Origin: Fusobacteriaceae bacterium
GTDB taxonomy: Bacteria; Fusobacteriota; Fusobacteriia; Fusobacteriales; Fusobacteriaceae
NCBI GenBank assembly: GCA_031272775.1
Contig: JAISTB010000037.1
Location: 30,050-94,049, forward strand
Direction: 5' to 3'
Length of the DNA stretch: 64,000 bases
The stretch's first letter is position 1. Each line of letters starts with the position of its first letter. The translations under genes and the position numbers were made by a program. A model generated the notes under the pieces. It was given only the letters and a program-made list of their open reading frames with translations, was not told the origin of the DNA and did no database searches. Shown one piece after another: positions 19,019 through 27,153 of the stretch.

Positions 19019-19855
19019 ATGAAAAGAATTCTATGGGCCCTGTGTTTTGTGGCCGCGTTGAATATTAGCGCCGCGGGGGCGGGCGTTACGGAACTGGCCC
19101 GGGGCGAAGACGGGCTGACGTACGACGCCGGGAGCGGCGCCCCCTACACGGGGACGGCCGCCGATTACTATGAAGGCGGCGGGAAAAAAGCGGACATCCC
19201 CTTTGCGAACGGGAAAATTCACGGGATCCTGAAGCTCTACCACGAAAACGGGAATTTGCAGGGGGAAATTTCCTACAAGGACGGGATCGCCGACGGCATT
19301 GTCCGGGAATATTACGAGAGCGGCCTTTTGAAAACGGAAACGCTCTACCGGGACGGGCTCAGGAACGGCATGACCAAATCCTATTACGAAAACGGGAAAA
19401 TCAAATCCTTCGCCAATTTTGCAGCCGACAAGAAAAGCGGCGTCGAAAAAATCTACGACGTCGACGGCAATCTGCTCTCGGAAACGGAATACGCCGGAGG
19501 TCTGCGCAACGGGGAGGCCAAACGCTGGTCCGCCGACGGGACCCTGATCGAGGAGGCCAATTACCGGAACGATAACTATGACGGCGTGATCCGCCGTTAT
19601 TACCGGAACGGGAAACCCGCGACGGAAGTGACCTACAAAGACGGCAAGGTCAGCGGAAAGGCCAGACAGTTCAGCGAAAGCGGCGAGGAACGAAATCCGC
19701 AGGGCAAGCTGGAAGGGCTCAAGGACGGCGGTAAAGCGCCCGAACTGAAAATCCACGGAAATATTCCCGACGAGGAGAAAGACGCCCCGGCGGCTTCAAA
19801 GAAAAAGCCGGAAAAAAAGCCCGTGGAAAAGAAGACCGAAACAAAAAAGAAGTGA
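19019..19855 (+). CDS. Secreted MORN-repeat (YwqK-type) protein 1
   Basis: A 278-residue exported protein. An N-terminal signal peptide (about residues 1-22, ending SAAGAG) is followed by roughly eight 23-residue repeats of the form ...G.Y..G...G....YYENG.L..E..Y (for example REYYESGLLKTETLYRDG). The tail is highly charged and lysine-rich (KKPEKKPVEKKTETKKK). Such repeats are listed as the YwqK antitoxin family, but no toxin is visible and the signal peptide argues for an envelope role. It is the first of three tandem relatives. Confidence 0.8.
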   Translation: MKRILWALCFVAALNISAAGAGVTELARGEDGLTYDAGSGAPYTGTAADYYEGGGKKADIPFANGKIHGILKLYHENGNLQGEISYKDGIADGIVREYYESGLLKTETLYRDGLRNGMTKSYYENGKIKSFANFAADKKSGVEKIYDVDGNLLSETEYAGGLRNGEAKRWSADGTLIEEANYRNDNYDGVIRRYYRNGKPATEVTYKDGKVSGKARQFSESGEERNPQGKLEGLKDGGKAPELKIHGNIPDEEKDAPAASKKKPEKKPVEKKTETKKK

Positions 19856-19892
19856 ACGAGCATAAAAAAGTCATAAAGATGAGGGTTGAACG

Positions 19893-20816
19893 ATGAAAAA
19901 AATACTGATTGCGATCATGTTGTGCGCGGCGGCGCTCTGCGCCAAAGTCGTCAATTCCGGCGACCTTGAAAAAAGGAACGGACTCTGGTATGAGACGAAA
20001 CAGACGAAACCCTTCAGCGGGACGGCCAGGGCTTTTTACGAAGGGGGGCAGACGCGCACGGAGCTGAGCTTTGTGGAAGGCGTCCCCGAAGGCCCCTCCA
20101 AAGGCTATTTCCCCGACGGTAAACTGCGGTCGGAGGGCAATTTTGCCCAAGACAAAAAGACCGGCGTCTGGAAGCACTATTTTGAAAACGGGAACGTGCA
20201 GATCGTGGAGGAATACAGCGGCGACAGCTGCGTTGTCCGCGAGTATTACGAAAGCGGAATCCTTTCCATGGAGCGGGTCATCAAAGACGGCAAGCTCAAC
20301 GGCCCCCTCAAATGGTACTATGAGACCGGGAAGCCCCAGGGGGAATGCAATTTTACCGACGACCTCCAGGACGGCGTCGAAACAAAATATTACGAAGACG
20401 GCGTCACGAAAAAATCCGAATACGCCTGGGTCAAGGGCGTCATTACCGGCCGCGGGGCGGAATATTACCCGGGCGGAGCGCTCAGGATCGAGGCGCAGTA
20501 CAAGGATGACAAGAAGGACGGGCTTTACCGGGAGTTTTTCGAGGGCGGCGGCCTTCTGGGCGAGGTAAATTTCGCCGGCGACAAAAGGGAGGGCCTCTTG
20601 AAGCAGTACGACGCGGCGGGGAAGCTGATCCTCGAAGTGCCTTACAAAGACGATCTCAAAGAGGGCCTCATGAAGGAATATTTCCCCACGGGACAGGTCA
20701 AGACGGAAGCGGCCTTCTCCAAGGACCTTCTGAACGGATTCGTCAAGGAATATGACGAAAAGGGTAATGTGATTACAACAGTCGAATTCAGGGACAATGA
20801 ACCCCTGGTCAAATAG
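19893..20816 (+). CDS. Secreted MORN-repeat (YwqK-type) protein 2
   Basis: A 307-residue relative of the preceding gene, 37 bp downstream. It has a signal peptide MKKILIAIMLCAAALCAK and about ten MORN-like repeats, including REYYESGILSMERVIKDG and KEYFPTGQVKTEAAF. It lacks the lysine-rich tail of proteins 1 and 3. The shared opening after the signal peptide (a KNGLWYE-type strand, then KPFSGTARAFYEGG) marks it as a paralogue made by duplication. Function is unknown. Confidence 0.8.
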   Translation: MKKILIAIMLCAAALCAKVVNSGDLEKRNGLWYETKQTKPFSGTARAFYEGGQTRTELSFVEGVPEGPSKGYFPDGKLRSEGNFAQDKKTGVWKHYFENGNVQIVEEYSGDSCVVREYYESGILSMERVIKDGKLNGPLKWYYETGKPQGECNFTDDLQDGVETKYYEDGVTKKSEYAWVKGVITGRGAEYYPGGALRIEAQYKDDKKDGLYREFFEGGGLLGEVNFAGDKREGLLKQYDAAGKLILEVPYKDDLKEGLMKEYFPTGQVKTEAAFSKDLLNGFVKEYDEKGNVITTVEFRDNEPLVK

Positions 20817-20846
20817 GGATTCGGCAGGAAAGCAGGTGATTTGCAG

Positions 20847-21665
20847 ATGAAACGAATACTGATTTTATACGCGTTTACATTTTCTCTGCTGACGATCGCG
20901 GCCACACTCGACAAAAGCAAAGTCGTCCAGAAAGACGGCCTTCTGTATGAGATCAAACGCAACAAGCCGTTTACCGGCGTGGTCAAAGGGACCTGGGAAA
21001 ACGGATCCCCGGAATTTGAGGGGACATTCGCCAAGGGGATCGCCGACGGCCCCTTCCGGAGTTTTTATGACAACGGCATGCCCGAAAAGGAAATCGCCTA
21101 CGCGGCGGGGAAAAAGGAAGGTCCCTCGCGGCTCTTTTACCGGAACGGAAAACTCAAAAAAGAGGCCCTTTACAAAGATGACCGGCTCGAAGGGGTCGTG
21201 ACCGATTATTACGAGAGCGGCGCGAAAAAATCGGAAATCGCCTACGTCGCGGACAAAAAAAACGGCGAAGCCAGAATTTACGGCAAGAACGGGACCCTCA
21301 GCGACGTGATCCCCTACCGGGACGACAAGATTCACGGCGTCGCGAAGAAATTTGACGAAAACGGAAAACCCAAAAGCGAGATCAGCTATGAAAATAACGT
21401 CAAGAACGGACCCGGCACCTATTATCACAAAAATGGGAACGTGAGGGCAAGGGTGACCTGGGAGCGGAACAAGCTGGGCAAGCTCGTCCAGGTCTATGAC
21501 GAGAAGGGAAAACTCGAAGACACCGTGACCTTTACCGAAGAGGATTTCGAGCAAAAGAAAAAGGCGGTAAAGCCGCCCGCGAAAAAGCCCGCAAAGGCGA
21601 AGAAAGCGCCGGCCAAGCCTGCCCAAGCGGCAAAGGCGAAGAAAGCGGCCGCCGCGAAAAAATGA
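20847..21665 (+). CDS. Secreted MORN-repeat (YwqK-type) protein 3
   Basis: A 272-residue paralogue with signal peptide MKRILILYAFTFSLLTIAA, about eight MORN-like repeats (for example RSFYDNGMPEKEIAYAAG) and a lysine/alanine-rich tail (KKPAKAKKAPAKPAQ) resembling that of protein 1. The ATG at 20847 is preferred over TTG at 20841 because it has the better-spaced AGGTGA site. It lies 30 bp after protein 2 in the same operon. Confidence 0.8.
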   Translation: MKRILILYAFTFSLLTIAATLDKSKVVQKDGLLYEIKRNKPFTGVVKGTWENGSPEFEGTFAKGIADGPFRSFYDNGMPEKEIAYAAGKKEGPSRLFYRNGKLKKEALYKDDRLEGVVTDYYESGAKKSEIAYVADKKNGEARIYGKNGTLSDVIPYRDDKIHGVAKKFDENGKPKSEISYENNVKNGPGTYYHKNGNVRARVTWERNKLGKLVQVYDEKGKLEDTVTFTEEDFEQKKKAVKPPAKKPAKAKKAPAKPAQAAKAKKAAAAKK

Positions 21666-21681
21666 AAACAGGTGAAAAGGG

Positions 21682-22350
21682 ATGCGTTATCGCGTAATAC
21701 TGGCCCACGGCTTCGGGAAATCCTACCGGGACATGGAGCCCCTCGAAAAAAACCTGACCGCCTTGGGCTACGAGGTGGACAATTTGAATTTTCCGCTGAC
21801 CTTTCCGGCCATCGAAAAATCCGCGGGCATTCTCCGGGGATTTTTATTGGATCTCAAAGAAAGAGGGCTCTCCGACGAGGACGAAATCGTTCTGATCGGC
21901 TACGGCCTGGGCGGCGTCCTGATCGAAAAGACCCTGGCGGATCCGGAAGTCCGGGATATCGTCGACAAGATCCTCCTGATCGCGTCCCCCGTGCGGGATT
22001 CGGTGATCAGGCGGCGGATCAAGCGCATATTTCCCCTGCTGGACAAGATCTTCAAGCCCCTCAAAGCCCTCAAAAAAGGCAGGAAGTTCGCGATCGACAA
22101 TCCCCGGGTGGAGATCGGGGTCATCATCGGGACCGAACCCTGCGGCTTTTTCAAAAAATGGCTCGGCGAGTACAGCGACGGCGTCCTGAGCCGCAAGGAA
22201 TGCGAGCTGGATACGGCCAAGGACACGCTGGTCCTGCCTCTTGTACACAAGGAAATTCATAAAAAGCCGGGCACGGCCAAATACATCAGCGAATTCATCA
22301 CCAAGGGGAAGTTCCGGGTCTATACGGAAACCTTCCATCGGAGCGAATGA
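21682..22350 (+). CDS. Alpha/beta-hydrolase-like protein without a catalytic serine
   Basis: A 222-residue protein with the opening of an alpha/beta hydrolase (YRVILAHGFGKSYRDME), a predicted strand, and a nucleophile-elbow region EIVLIGYGLGGVLIEKT. The usual GxSxG serine is replaced by glycine (GYGLG, about residue 75). A histidine lies near the C-terminus in PLVHKEIHK. It looks like a non-enzymatic member of a lipase/esterase-like family. It starts 16 bp after the third MORN gene and ends at a strong terminator, so it belongs to that operon. Confidence 0.6.
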   Translation: MRYRVILAHGFGKSYRDMEPLEKNLTALGYEVDNLNFPLTFPAIEKSAGILRGFLLDLKERGLSDEDEIVLIGYGLGGVLIEKTLADPEVRDIVDKILLIASPVRDSVIRRRIKRIFPLLDKIFKPLKALKKGRKFAIDNPRVEIGVIIGTEPCGFFKKWLGEYSDGVLSRKECELDTAKDTLVLPLVHKEIHKKPGTAKYISEFITKGKFRVYTETFHRSE

Positions 22351-22354
22351 CGCG

Positions 22355-22380
22355 GGGCGAAAGGGTTTCGCCCTTTTTTT
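22355..22380 (+). terminator. Terminator of the MORN operon
   Basis: GGGCGAAA / TTTCGCCC stem, three-base loop and seven T residues directly after the hydrolase-like gene. It overlaps by two bases the 3' end of the convergent permease gene. Confidence 0.9.
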
Positions 22381-23197
22381 ATCGGAAAAGCCCGGCCAAA
22401 AGCTCCGTCACGTTGAGGTGGAAGACGGACTCAAGGATCATCTTCGTGAGCACGATCCCGGTCACCGTAAGAAACACCGGCTTGATCAGGCGGCTGCCGC
22501 CCTTGACGGCAAAGCGCGCGCCGAGGAAGCCCCCGACCATCATGACGAGGCCGATGGAGACGGCCAGCAAATAGTGGGCCTTGCCGAAAATCGAGAACAT
22601 GATCACGCTGGCGACGTTGCTCGCGAGGTTGTAGACCTTGGCGTTGCCGCTGGCGTTGGGAAAATCATAGCCCAGGATCTTGACGAGCCCGAAGATCAGG
22701 AAGGAGCCTGTGCCCGGTCCGAAAAACCCGTCGTAAAAGCCCATGACGAAGGCCATGAGCCCCCAATGCAGCGTGTTTTTTCGCGTGAGACCGCGGAACT
22801 CGTTTTTCGTTCCCATATTTTTATTGTACAAAGTATAGCAAAGTACGCCCAGGAGCATCACAATGGCAATGGGGTACAGCCAGTCCGCCTGGACAAAGCG
22901 GACGACCGTGAAGACGCCGAGGGCGGCCCCGATAAAAGAGCAGAGGACTGTTTTCCCGGCGAGCCGCCAGTTGACCAGGCCCGACTGGGCGAATTTGGCG
23001 AAGCTCGAAGTCGCGGAAAAGAAAGCCCCGATTTTGTTCGTTCCCAGGGCGATGTGGGGCGGAAGGCCCGAGGCCAGCCAGGCCGGGAGCGTGATGAGCC
23101 CGCCGCCGCCCGATATGGCGTCGATAAAGGCCGCGCAAAAGCAGGCGAGGGCGAGGAAAATCAGCGAAGCGGGTCTGAGTCCGAATAAGGTCGGCAA
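22379..23197 (-). CDS. TauE/SafE-family membrane permease
   Basis: A 272-residue protein with about eight transmembrane segments, of the family that moves sulfite, sulfoacetate or other organosulfur anions. Family features are the glycine-rich SGGGGLITLPAWL in the first helix and the GFYDGFFGPGTGSFLIFG repeat in the second half. The most likely start is TTG at 23197, eight bases after AAAGGAG; an ATG at 23242 would add 15 residues without a site. It stands alone, convergent with the MORN operon. Confidence 0.85.
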   Translation of the reverse strand: MPTLFGLRPASLIFLALACFCAAFIDAISGGGGLITLPAWLASGLPPHIALGTNKIGAFFSATSSFAKFAQSGLVNWRLAGKTVLCSFIGAALGVFTVVRFVQADWLYPIAIVMLLGVLCYTLYNKNMGTKNEFRGLTRKNTLHWGLMAFVMGFYDGFFGPGTGSFLIFGLVKILGYDFPNASGNAKVYNLASNVASVIMFSIFGKAHYLLAVSIGLVMMVGGFLGARFAVKGGSRLIKPVFLTVTGIVLTKMILESVFHLNVTELLAGLFR

Positions 23198-23329
23198 GGT
23201 AACATCTCCTTTGTTTCCCGGATTACCCGTATAGAATACCACAAATCGCGAAAAATGGCAACGGGTATTTGAAAATTCCGCTTACGCGCTTCGCTTTGTC
23301 GCTTTGTGACAACATTTTTCAAAAAAAGC

Positions 23330-23358
23330 TTGCAAAAATGGATGAATTAGGCTATAAT
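23330..23358 (+). promoter_or_regulatory. Promoter of the ilvE leader region
   Basis: TTGCAA (23330-23335), 17-nt spacer and a perfect TATAAT (23353-23358). Transcription would start near 23365, nearly 300 nt before ilvE, leaving room for the leader peptide and terminator described next. Confidence 0.8.
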
Positions 23359-23419
23359 AGGGAAAAAGTTTTTGGATTTTCATCAATTTTACAAAAATTA
23401 CAAAAATCAAGGTGACCCT

Positions 23420-23491
23420 ATGTTTGAAACAAGCATGAGATTGATCGTCTATATTCTACTGCTTTCGTGGAGTTATTACAATCTCATATAG
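23420..23491 (+). CDS. Putative leader peptide of ilvE, rich in Leu/Ile/Val
   Basis: A 23-codon open reading frame with an AAGGTGA site upstream of its ATG. The middle reads RLIVYILLL and the end YYNLI; ten of the 23 residues are Leu, Ile or Val, with mixed codons. Placement between a strong promoter and an intrinsic terminator ahead of a branched-chain aminotransferase is the layout of an amino-acid attenuator, in which ribosome stalling decides whether the terminator forms. This role is inferred. Confidence 0.6.
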   Translation: MFETSMRLIVYILLLSWSYYNLI

Positions 23492-23605
23492 CGTATCAAA
23501 GATCGGTTTCAAAGGATAAATATTCCGATGTCAAGTATTGCGGAACAGGGGCAGGAATTTTCCAAACATGGAAAATGTTCACATTCAGCAAAATGAATTT
23601 CATTT

Positions 23606-23630
23606 GACAACCAGATCAGGTTGTCTTTTT
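23606..23630 (+). terminator. Attenuator-type terminator before ilvE
   Basis: GACAACC / GGTTGTC stem, six-base loop and five T residues, ending 18 bp before the ilvE ATG. An earlier hairpin (ATTTTCC / GGAAAAT) lies about 40 bp upstream. A terminator in this place, within the transcript of ilvE, implies conditional read-through. Confidence 0.7.
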
Positions 23631-23648
23631 GATTAAAGGGGGGTTCAA

Positions 23649-24713
23649 ATGAACATTACAAAGGTAAAGGCGGCAACGCTGAAAGCGAAACCGGATTGGA
23701 GCGATCTCGGATTCGGCAAGTATTTTACGGACTACATGTTTACGATGGAATACACGGAAGGAACGGGCTGGCACGACGCCAAAATCGTTCCCTACGGACC
23801 CGTATCCCTCGATCCGGGCGCCATGGTGCTCCATTACGCCCAGGAAGTTTTTGAAGGTATGAAGGCCTATAAGGCCAAAGACGGGAGAATTCTCATTTTC
23901 CGGCCCGAAATGAACGCGCGGCGCATGATGCGTTCCTGCGACCGGCTTGTGATGCCCCAACTGCCCGAGGAAATGTTCGTGGAAGCGGTCGAGGCCATTG
24001 TATCGGCCCAGAAAGACTGGGTTCCGGCCCTTCCGGGGACGACGCTCTACATTCGGCCCTTTATGTATGCCGATGACGTCGTGATCGGGGTGCATCCCGG
24101 CAAGACCTACAAATTCGTGATTATCCTGACTCCCGTGGGCAGCTATTACGCCGAGGGCATCAACCCCGTCAAGATCCACGTGGAGGAGGAATATGTCCGG
24201 GCGGCCAAGGGCGGCACGGGTTTCTGCAAATGCGGCGGCAACTACGCGGCCAGCATCATCGCCCAGGAAAAGGTCATGAAGGAAGGCTACGCCCAGGTGC
24301 TGTGGCTCGACGGCGCCGAGCGTAAATACGTCGAGGAAGTGGGCACCATGAACGTCATGTTCAAGATCGACGGCGAGGTCTGGACCGCGCCGCTGGACGG
24401 GAGTATCCTGCCCGGCGTGACCAGGGACTCCTGTATCGCGATTCTCAAGGACTGGGGCGTCAAGGTGCGGGAAGAGCTGATTCCCATTGATTTTCTCATG
24501 GACGCGGGCAAATCCGGAAAATTGGAAGAAGCCTTCGGCGTCGGGACGGCGGCCGTGATTTCCCCCATCGGACTTCTGCGCTACAAGGGCGATATCGTCA
24601 CCATCAACGACTTCAAGACCGGCCCCCTCGCGAAAAAACTCTATGATTTTTTGACCGGTATGCAGTACGGGGATCTGCCCGACAAATACGGCTGGATCCA
24701 TGAGGTAAAGTAA
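23649..24713 (+). CDS. ilvE: Branched-chain amino-acid aminotransferase
   Basis: A 354-residue PLP enzyme of fold type IV, class II BCAT type, interconverting Leu/Ile/Val and their 2-oxo acids. The N-terminal VSLDPGAMVLHYAQEVFEGMKAY block, the RPF...RM region and KCGGNYAASIIAQ, carrying the PLP-binding lysine region, are typical, as is the EEVGTMNVMF segment. It has a GGGGGG site before the ATG. Control by the leader peptide and terminator upstream is likely. Confidence 0.93.
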   Translation: MNITKVKAATLKAKPDWSDLGFGKYFTDYMFTMEYTEGTGWHDAKIVPYGPVSLDPGAMVLHYAQEVFEGMKAYKAKDGRILIFRPEMNARRMMRSCDRLVMPQLPEEMFVEAVEAIVSAQKDWVPALPGTTLYIRPFMYADDVVIGVHPGKTYKFVIILTPVGSYYAEGINPVKIHVEEEYVRAAKGGTGFCKCGGNYAASIIAQEKVMKEGYAQVLWLDGAERKYVEEVGTMNVMFKIDGEVWTAPLDGSILPGVTRDSCIAILKDWGVKVREELIPIDFLMDAGKSGKLEEAFGVGTAAVISPIGLLRYKGDIVTINDFKTGPLAKKLYDFLTGMQYGDLPDKYGWIHEVK

Positions 24714-24732
24714 ATCAAAAAGGACGAAGGCA

Positions 24733-25254
24733 GTGGAAATCAAAACCTATTTCGATAAACTGACGGAAGTCTACAGACACGATTTTGACATGATCACCCC
24801 CGTGGAGATCGGCGGAAAAAAATATCTCGGCTACGGGCATTTTTACGGGAAATCCGCCCGCTATGTGCTTGTAAAGCGGGCCACGCTCTGGACCGCCGAG
24901 GCTTTCGAACACGTGGTGTTCATGGCCGGCGGGGAGGATCTCGAGGCGGATTTCGCGGAAGCGCGCCACTTGATCGAAAACCACATGGAGGAAAACTATG
25001 TCAGAAACGGCAATAAATACCCGGAAAAAGACCATATGTACAGTTTTTTAACGGTTGTGATATTGACAAATCTGACTTTTGGGGGTATCATAAGAGAAAA
25101 GGTCAACAAATATAAATTTACTAAGAATTATATGTTTACTGTCCGTGGTTATTCAGAAGGGAGAATAATCATGGTAAACGTAGAAAATCAGGATATACTA
25201 CTGAGCAGAGCCGCTAAAAAAATGGAAAAATTTTTTAAAACAATTTTTAGTTAG
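24733..25254 (+). CDS. Protein of unknown function before cstA
   Basis: A 173-residue protein starting at GTG (24733) with a GAAGG site, 19 bp after ilvE and 13 bp before cstA. I do not recognise a domain. The first 100 residues are soluble (ITPVEIGGKKYLGYGHFYGK); one hydrophobic stretch follows (FLTVVILTNLTFGGII), then a basic segment. From about 25030 the base composition falls well below that of neighbouring genes, so the gene may be a composite or evolve quickly. Confidence 0.65.
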   Translation: MEIKTYFDKLTEVYRHDFDMITPVEIGGKKYLGYGHFYGKSARYVLVKRATLWTAEAFEHVVFMAGGEDLEADFAEARHLIENHMEENYVRNGNKYPEKDHMYSFLTVVILTNLTFGGIIREKVNKYKFTKNYMFTVRGYSEGRIIMVNVENQDILLSRAAKKMEKFFKTIFS

Positions 25255-25267
25255 GAGGAGGAACAAA

Positions 25268-26995
25268 ATGAGTAGCTTGGCAATCTTATTAGGATCCATC
25301 GTGATTTTCATCATTGCTTATCTGACTTACGGTTCCTGGCTCGCGAAAACATGGGGAATTGATCCCACCAAGGAGACGCCCGCCCACACGGAAGACGACG
25401 GCGGCGTGGACTATGTACCGGCAAAGGCGCCTGTACTCCTGGGGCATCATTTCGCTTCGATCGCGGGCGCGGGCCCGATTAACGGACCGATCCAGGCGGC
25501 TGTGTTTGGATGGGTACCCGTATTTTTGTGGATCGTGATCGGAGGCATTTTCTTCGGCGCGGTACAGGACTTTTCGGCCATTTTCGTTTCCATTCGCCAC
25601 AAGGGACATTCCCTCGGCGAGGTTATTGAGGAGAATATCAGCCACCGCTGCAAGATCCTGTTCAGCGTATTCGCGTGGTTGGTACTTCTGCTGGTCGTAG
25701 CTGCCTTCGCGGATATCGTGGCTTCTTCGTTTAACGGATTTGCCCTGAAAAAAGAAGTTGTGGACGGCGTGGAAAAAGTCGTGCAGGTGGCCAATGACAA
25801 CAACGGCTCCGTGGCGACGGCGTCCATGCTCTTCATTCCCCTGGCGGCCCTCTTCGGCTTCCTCGTTTACAGAAAGAACGCCCCGCTTTTGGTATCGAGC
25901 GTTGTGGGCGTAGCGTTGCTGGCCCTTTGCGTAGTCGGCGGACTGGCGTTCCCGATTCACATGAGCAAGAACTTCTGGCTCATCGTGATCTTCCTCTACA
26001 TTGTTGTCGCTTCCGTAACGCCGGTGTGGATCCTGTTGCAGCCCAGGGATTATCTGAACAGCTTCCTGCTGTACTTCATGATGATCGCGGCCGTTGTGGG
26101 CATCGTGGGGACGAACCCCGCCGTGAGCATTCCCGCTTCCACGGGCTGGTTCGCCAATAACGCCGCCAAATGGCCCATGTTCCCCTTCCTGTTTATTACG
26201 GTAGCCTGCGGCGCCATTTCCGGTTTCCACAGCATCGTAGGATCGGGCACGACCTCCAAGCAGCTGGACAATGAAAAAGACGCGAAGATGATCGGATACG
26301 GCGGCATGTTGATCGAGTGCGTACTCGCCGTCATTTCCCTTCTGACGATCGCTTCCCTGGGCTATGAAGGCGCCAAGGGAATGGCGCCGCCTGTTGTATT
26401 CGCGACCGCCATCAAGAATTTCTTCGTGAACCTGGGCTTCGGCGCCTGGGCCGCAAACGCCACCTTTACGGTTATCCTGCTGGCCATTTCCGCCTTTGCG
26501 CTGACTTCCCTTGACACAGCCACAAGACTGGGCCGCTATATTTTCCAGGAGCTCTTCGCTTCCAAAGACGCCAACAGCAAGAACCCGCTGAACAACATGT
26601 TCGTCGCGACGATCATTACCGTATTCTTCGGCGGAATCCTGTGTATGGGCGGCTATCTCAACATCTGGCCGCTGTTCGGCGCCTGCAACCAGCTCGTAGC
26701 CGTTCCCGCGTTCCTCGCGGCGGCCACGTACCTCGGAAACAGAGGCCGGAACAACAAGATGTTCTATTTCCCGACAATCTTCATGATGGCGGCTTGTATG
26801 GTATCCCTGTTTATGAGCTTTATCGCCAACGTGAAAATCCTTGCCGCCGGAAACGGAAAGCTTCTCGTTCAGGGGCTGCAGACCGTTGTGATCGTACCGA
26901 TTTTCGTACTGGCCATTCTGCTCTTCGTAGAAGGCTGGAAGACCATCGTGAACCCCCGCAAGGCAAAACTTGCCCAGGAACAGAGCGGCAAATAA
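25268..26995 (+). CDS. cstA: CstA-family carbon-starvation transporter
   Basis: A 575-residue polytopic inner-membrane protein of the CstA/BtsT family, whose characterised members take up pyruvate or peptides. The family block GHHFASIAGAGPINGP near residue 60 and GAVQDFSAIFVSIRHKGHSLGEVI are clear. The length is shorter than E. coli CstA and like clostridial/fusobacterial members. A strong AGGAGGAGG site precedes the ATG. No two-component regulator such as BtsSR is nearby. Confidence 0.92.
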   Translation: MSSLAILLGSIVIFIIAYLTYGSWLAKTWGIDPTKETPAHTEDDGGVDYVPAKAPVLLGHHFASIAGAGPINGPIQAAVFGWVPVFLWIVIGGIFFGAVQDFSAIFVSIRHKGHSLGEVIEENISHRCKILFSVFAWLVLLLVVAAFADIVASSFNGFALKKEVVDGVEKVVQVANDNNGSVATASMLFIPLAALFGFLVYRKNAPLLVSSVVGVALLALCVVGGLAFPIHMSKNFWLIVIFLYIVVASVTPVWILLQPRDYLNSFLLYFMMIAAVVGIVGTNPAVSIPASTGWFANNAAKWPMFPFLFITVACGAISGFHSIVGSGTTSKQLDNEKDAKMIGYGGMLIECVLAVISLLTIASLGYEGAKGMAPPVVFATAIKNFFVNLGFGAWAANATFTVILLAISAFALTSLDTATRLGRYIFQELFASKDANSKNPLNNMFVATIITVFFGGILCMGGYLNIWPLFGACNQLVAVPAFLAAATYLGNRGRNNKMFYFPTIFMMAACMVSLFMSFIANVKILAAGNGKLLVQGLQTVVIVPIFVLAILLFVEGWKTIVNPRKAKLAQEQSGK

Positions 26996-27040
26996 GCGAA
27001 ACGCTTGACGCAACAAGACAATTGAATAGGAAAAATCCGG

Positions 27041-27068
27041 GGCTGCCGCTTATGCGGCAGCCTCTTGT
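27041..27068 (+). terminator. Hairpin terminator after cstA
   Basis: A perfect GGCTGCCGC / GCGGCAGCC stem with a TTAT loop, followed by an imperfect T-rich run (TCTTGT). It separates cstA from the aldolase promoter. Confidence 0.65.
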
Positions 27069-27094
27069 ATTGGCGATAATTTCCCAAAAAAATC

Positions 27095-27123
27095 TTGCCA
27101 CAAAGGAAAATATGCGCTATAAT
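27095..27123 (+). promoter_or_regulatory. Promoter of the KDPG aldolase gene
   Basis: TTGCCA (27095-27100), 17-nt spacer, TATAAT (27118-27123), about 25 nt before the likely ribosome binding site. Confidence 0.8.
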
Positions 27124-27153
27124 GAGGTATAGCGAAATGATCGGGAGGAAAAG

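Noticed and set aside
19019..21665. Toxin-antitoxin locus
   Set aside because: Although the repeats resemble YwqK antitoxins, all three proteins have signal peptides and no toxin-like gene is adjacent.
23491..23630. T-box riboswitch before ilvE
   Set aside because: I see no recognisable T-box core sequence ahead of the terminator; the Leu/Ile/Val-rich leader frame explains the layout better.
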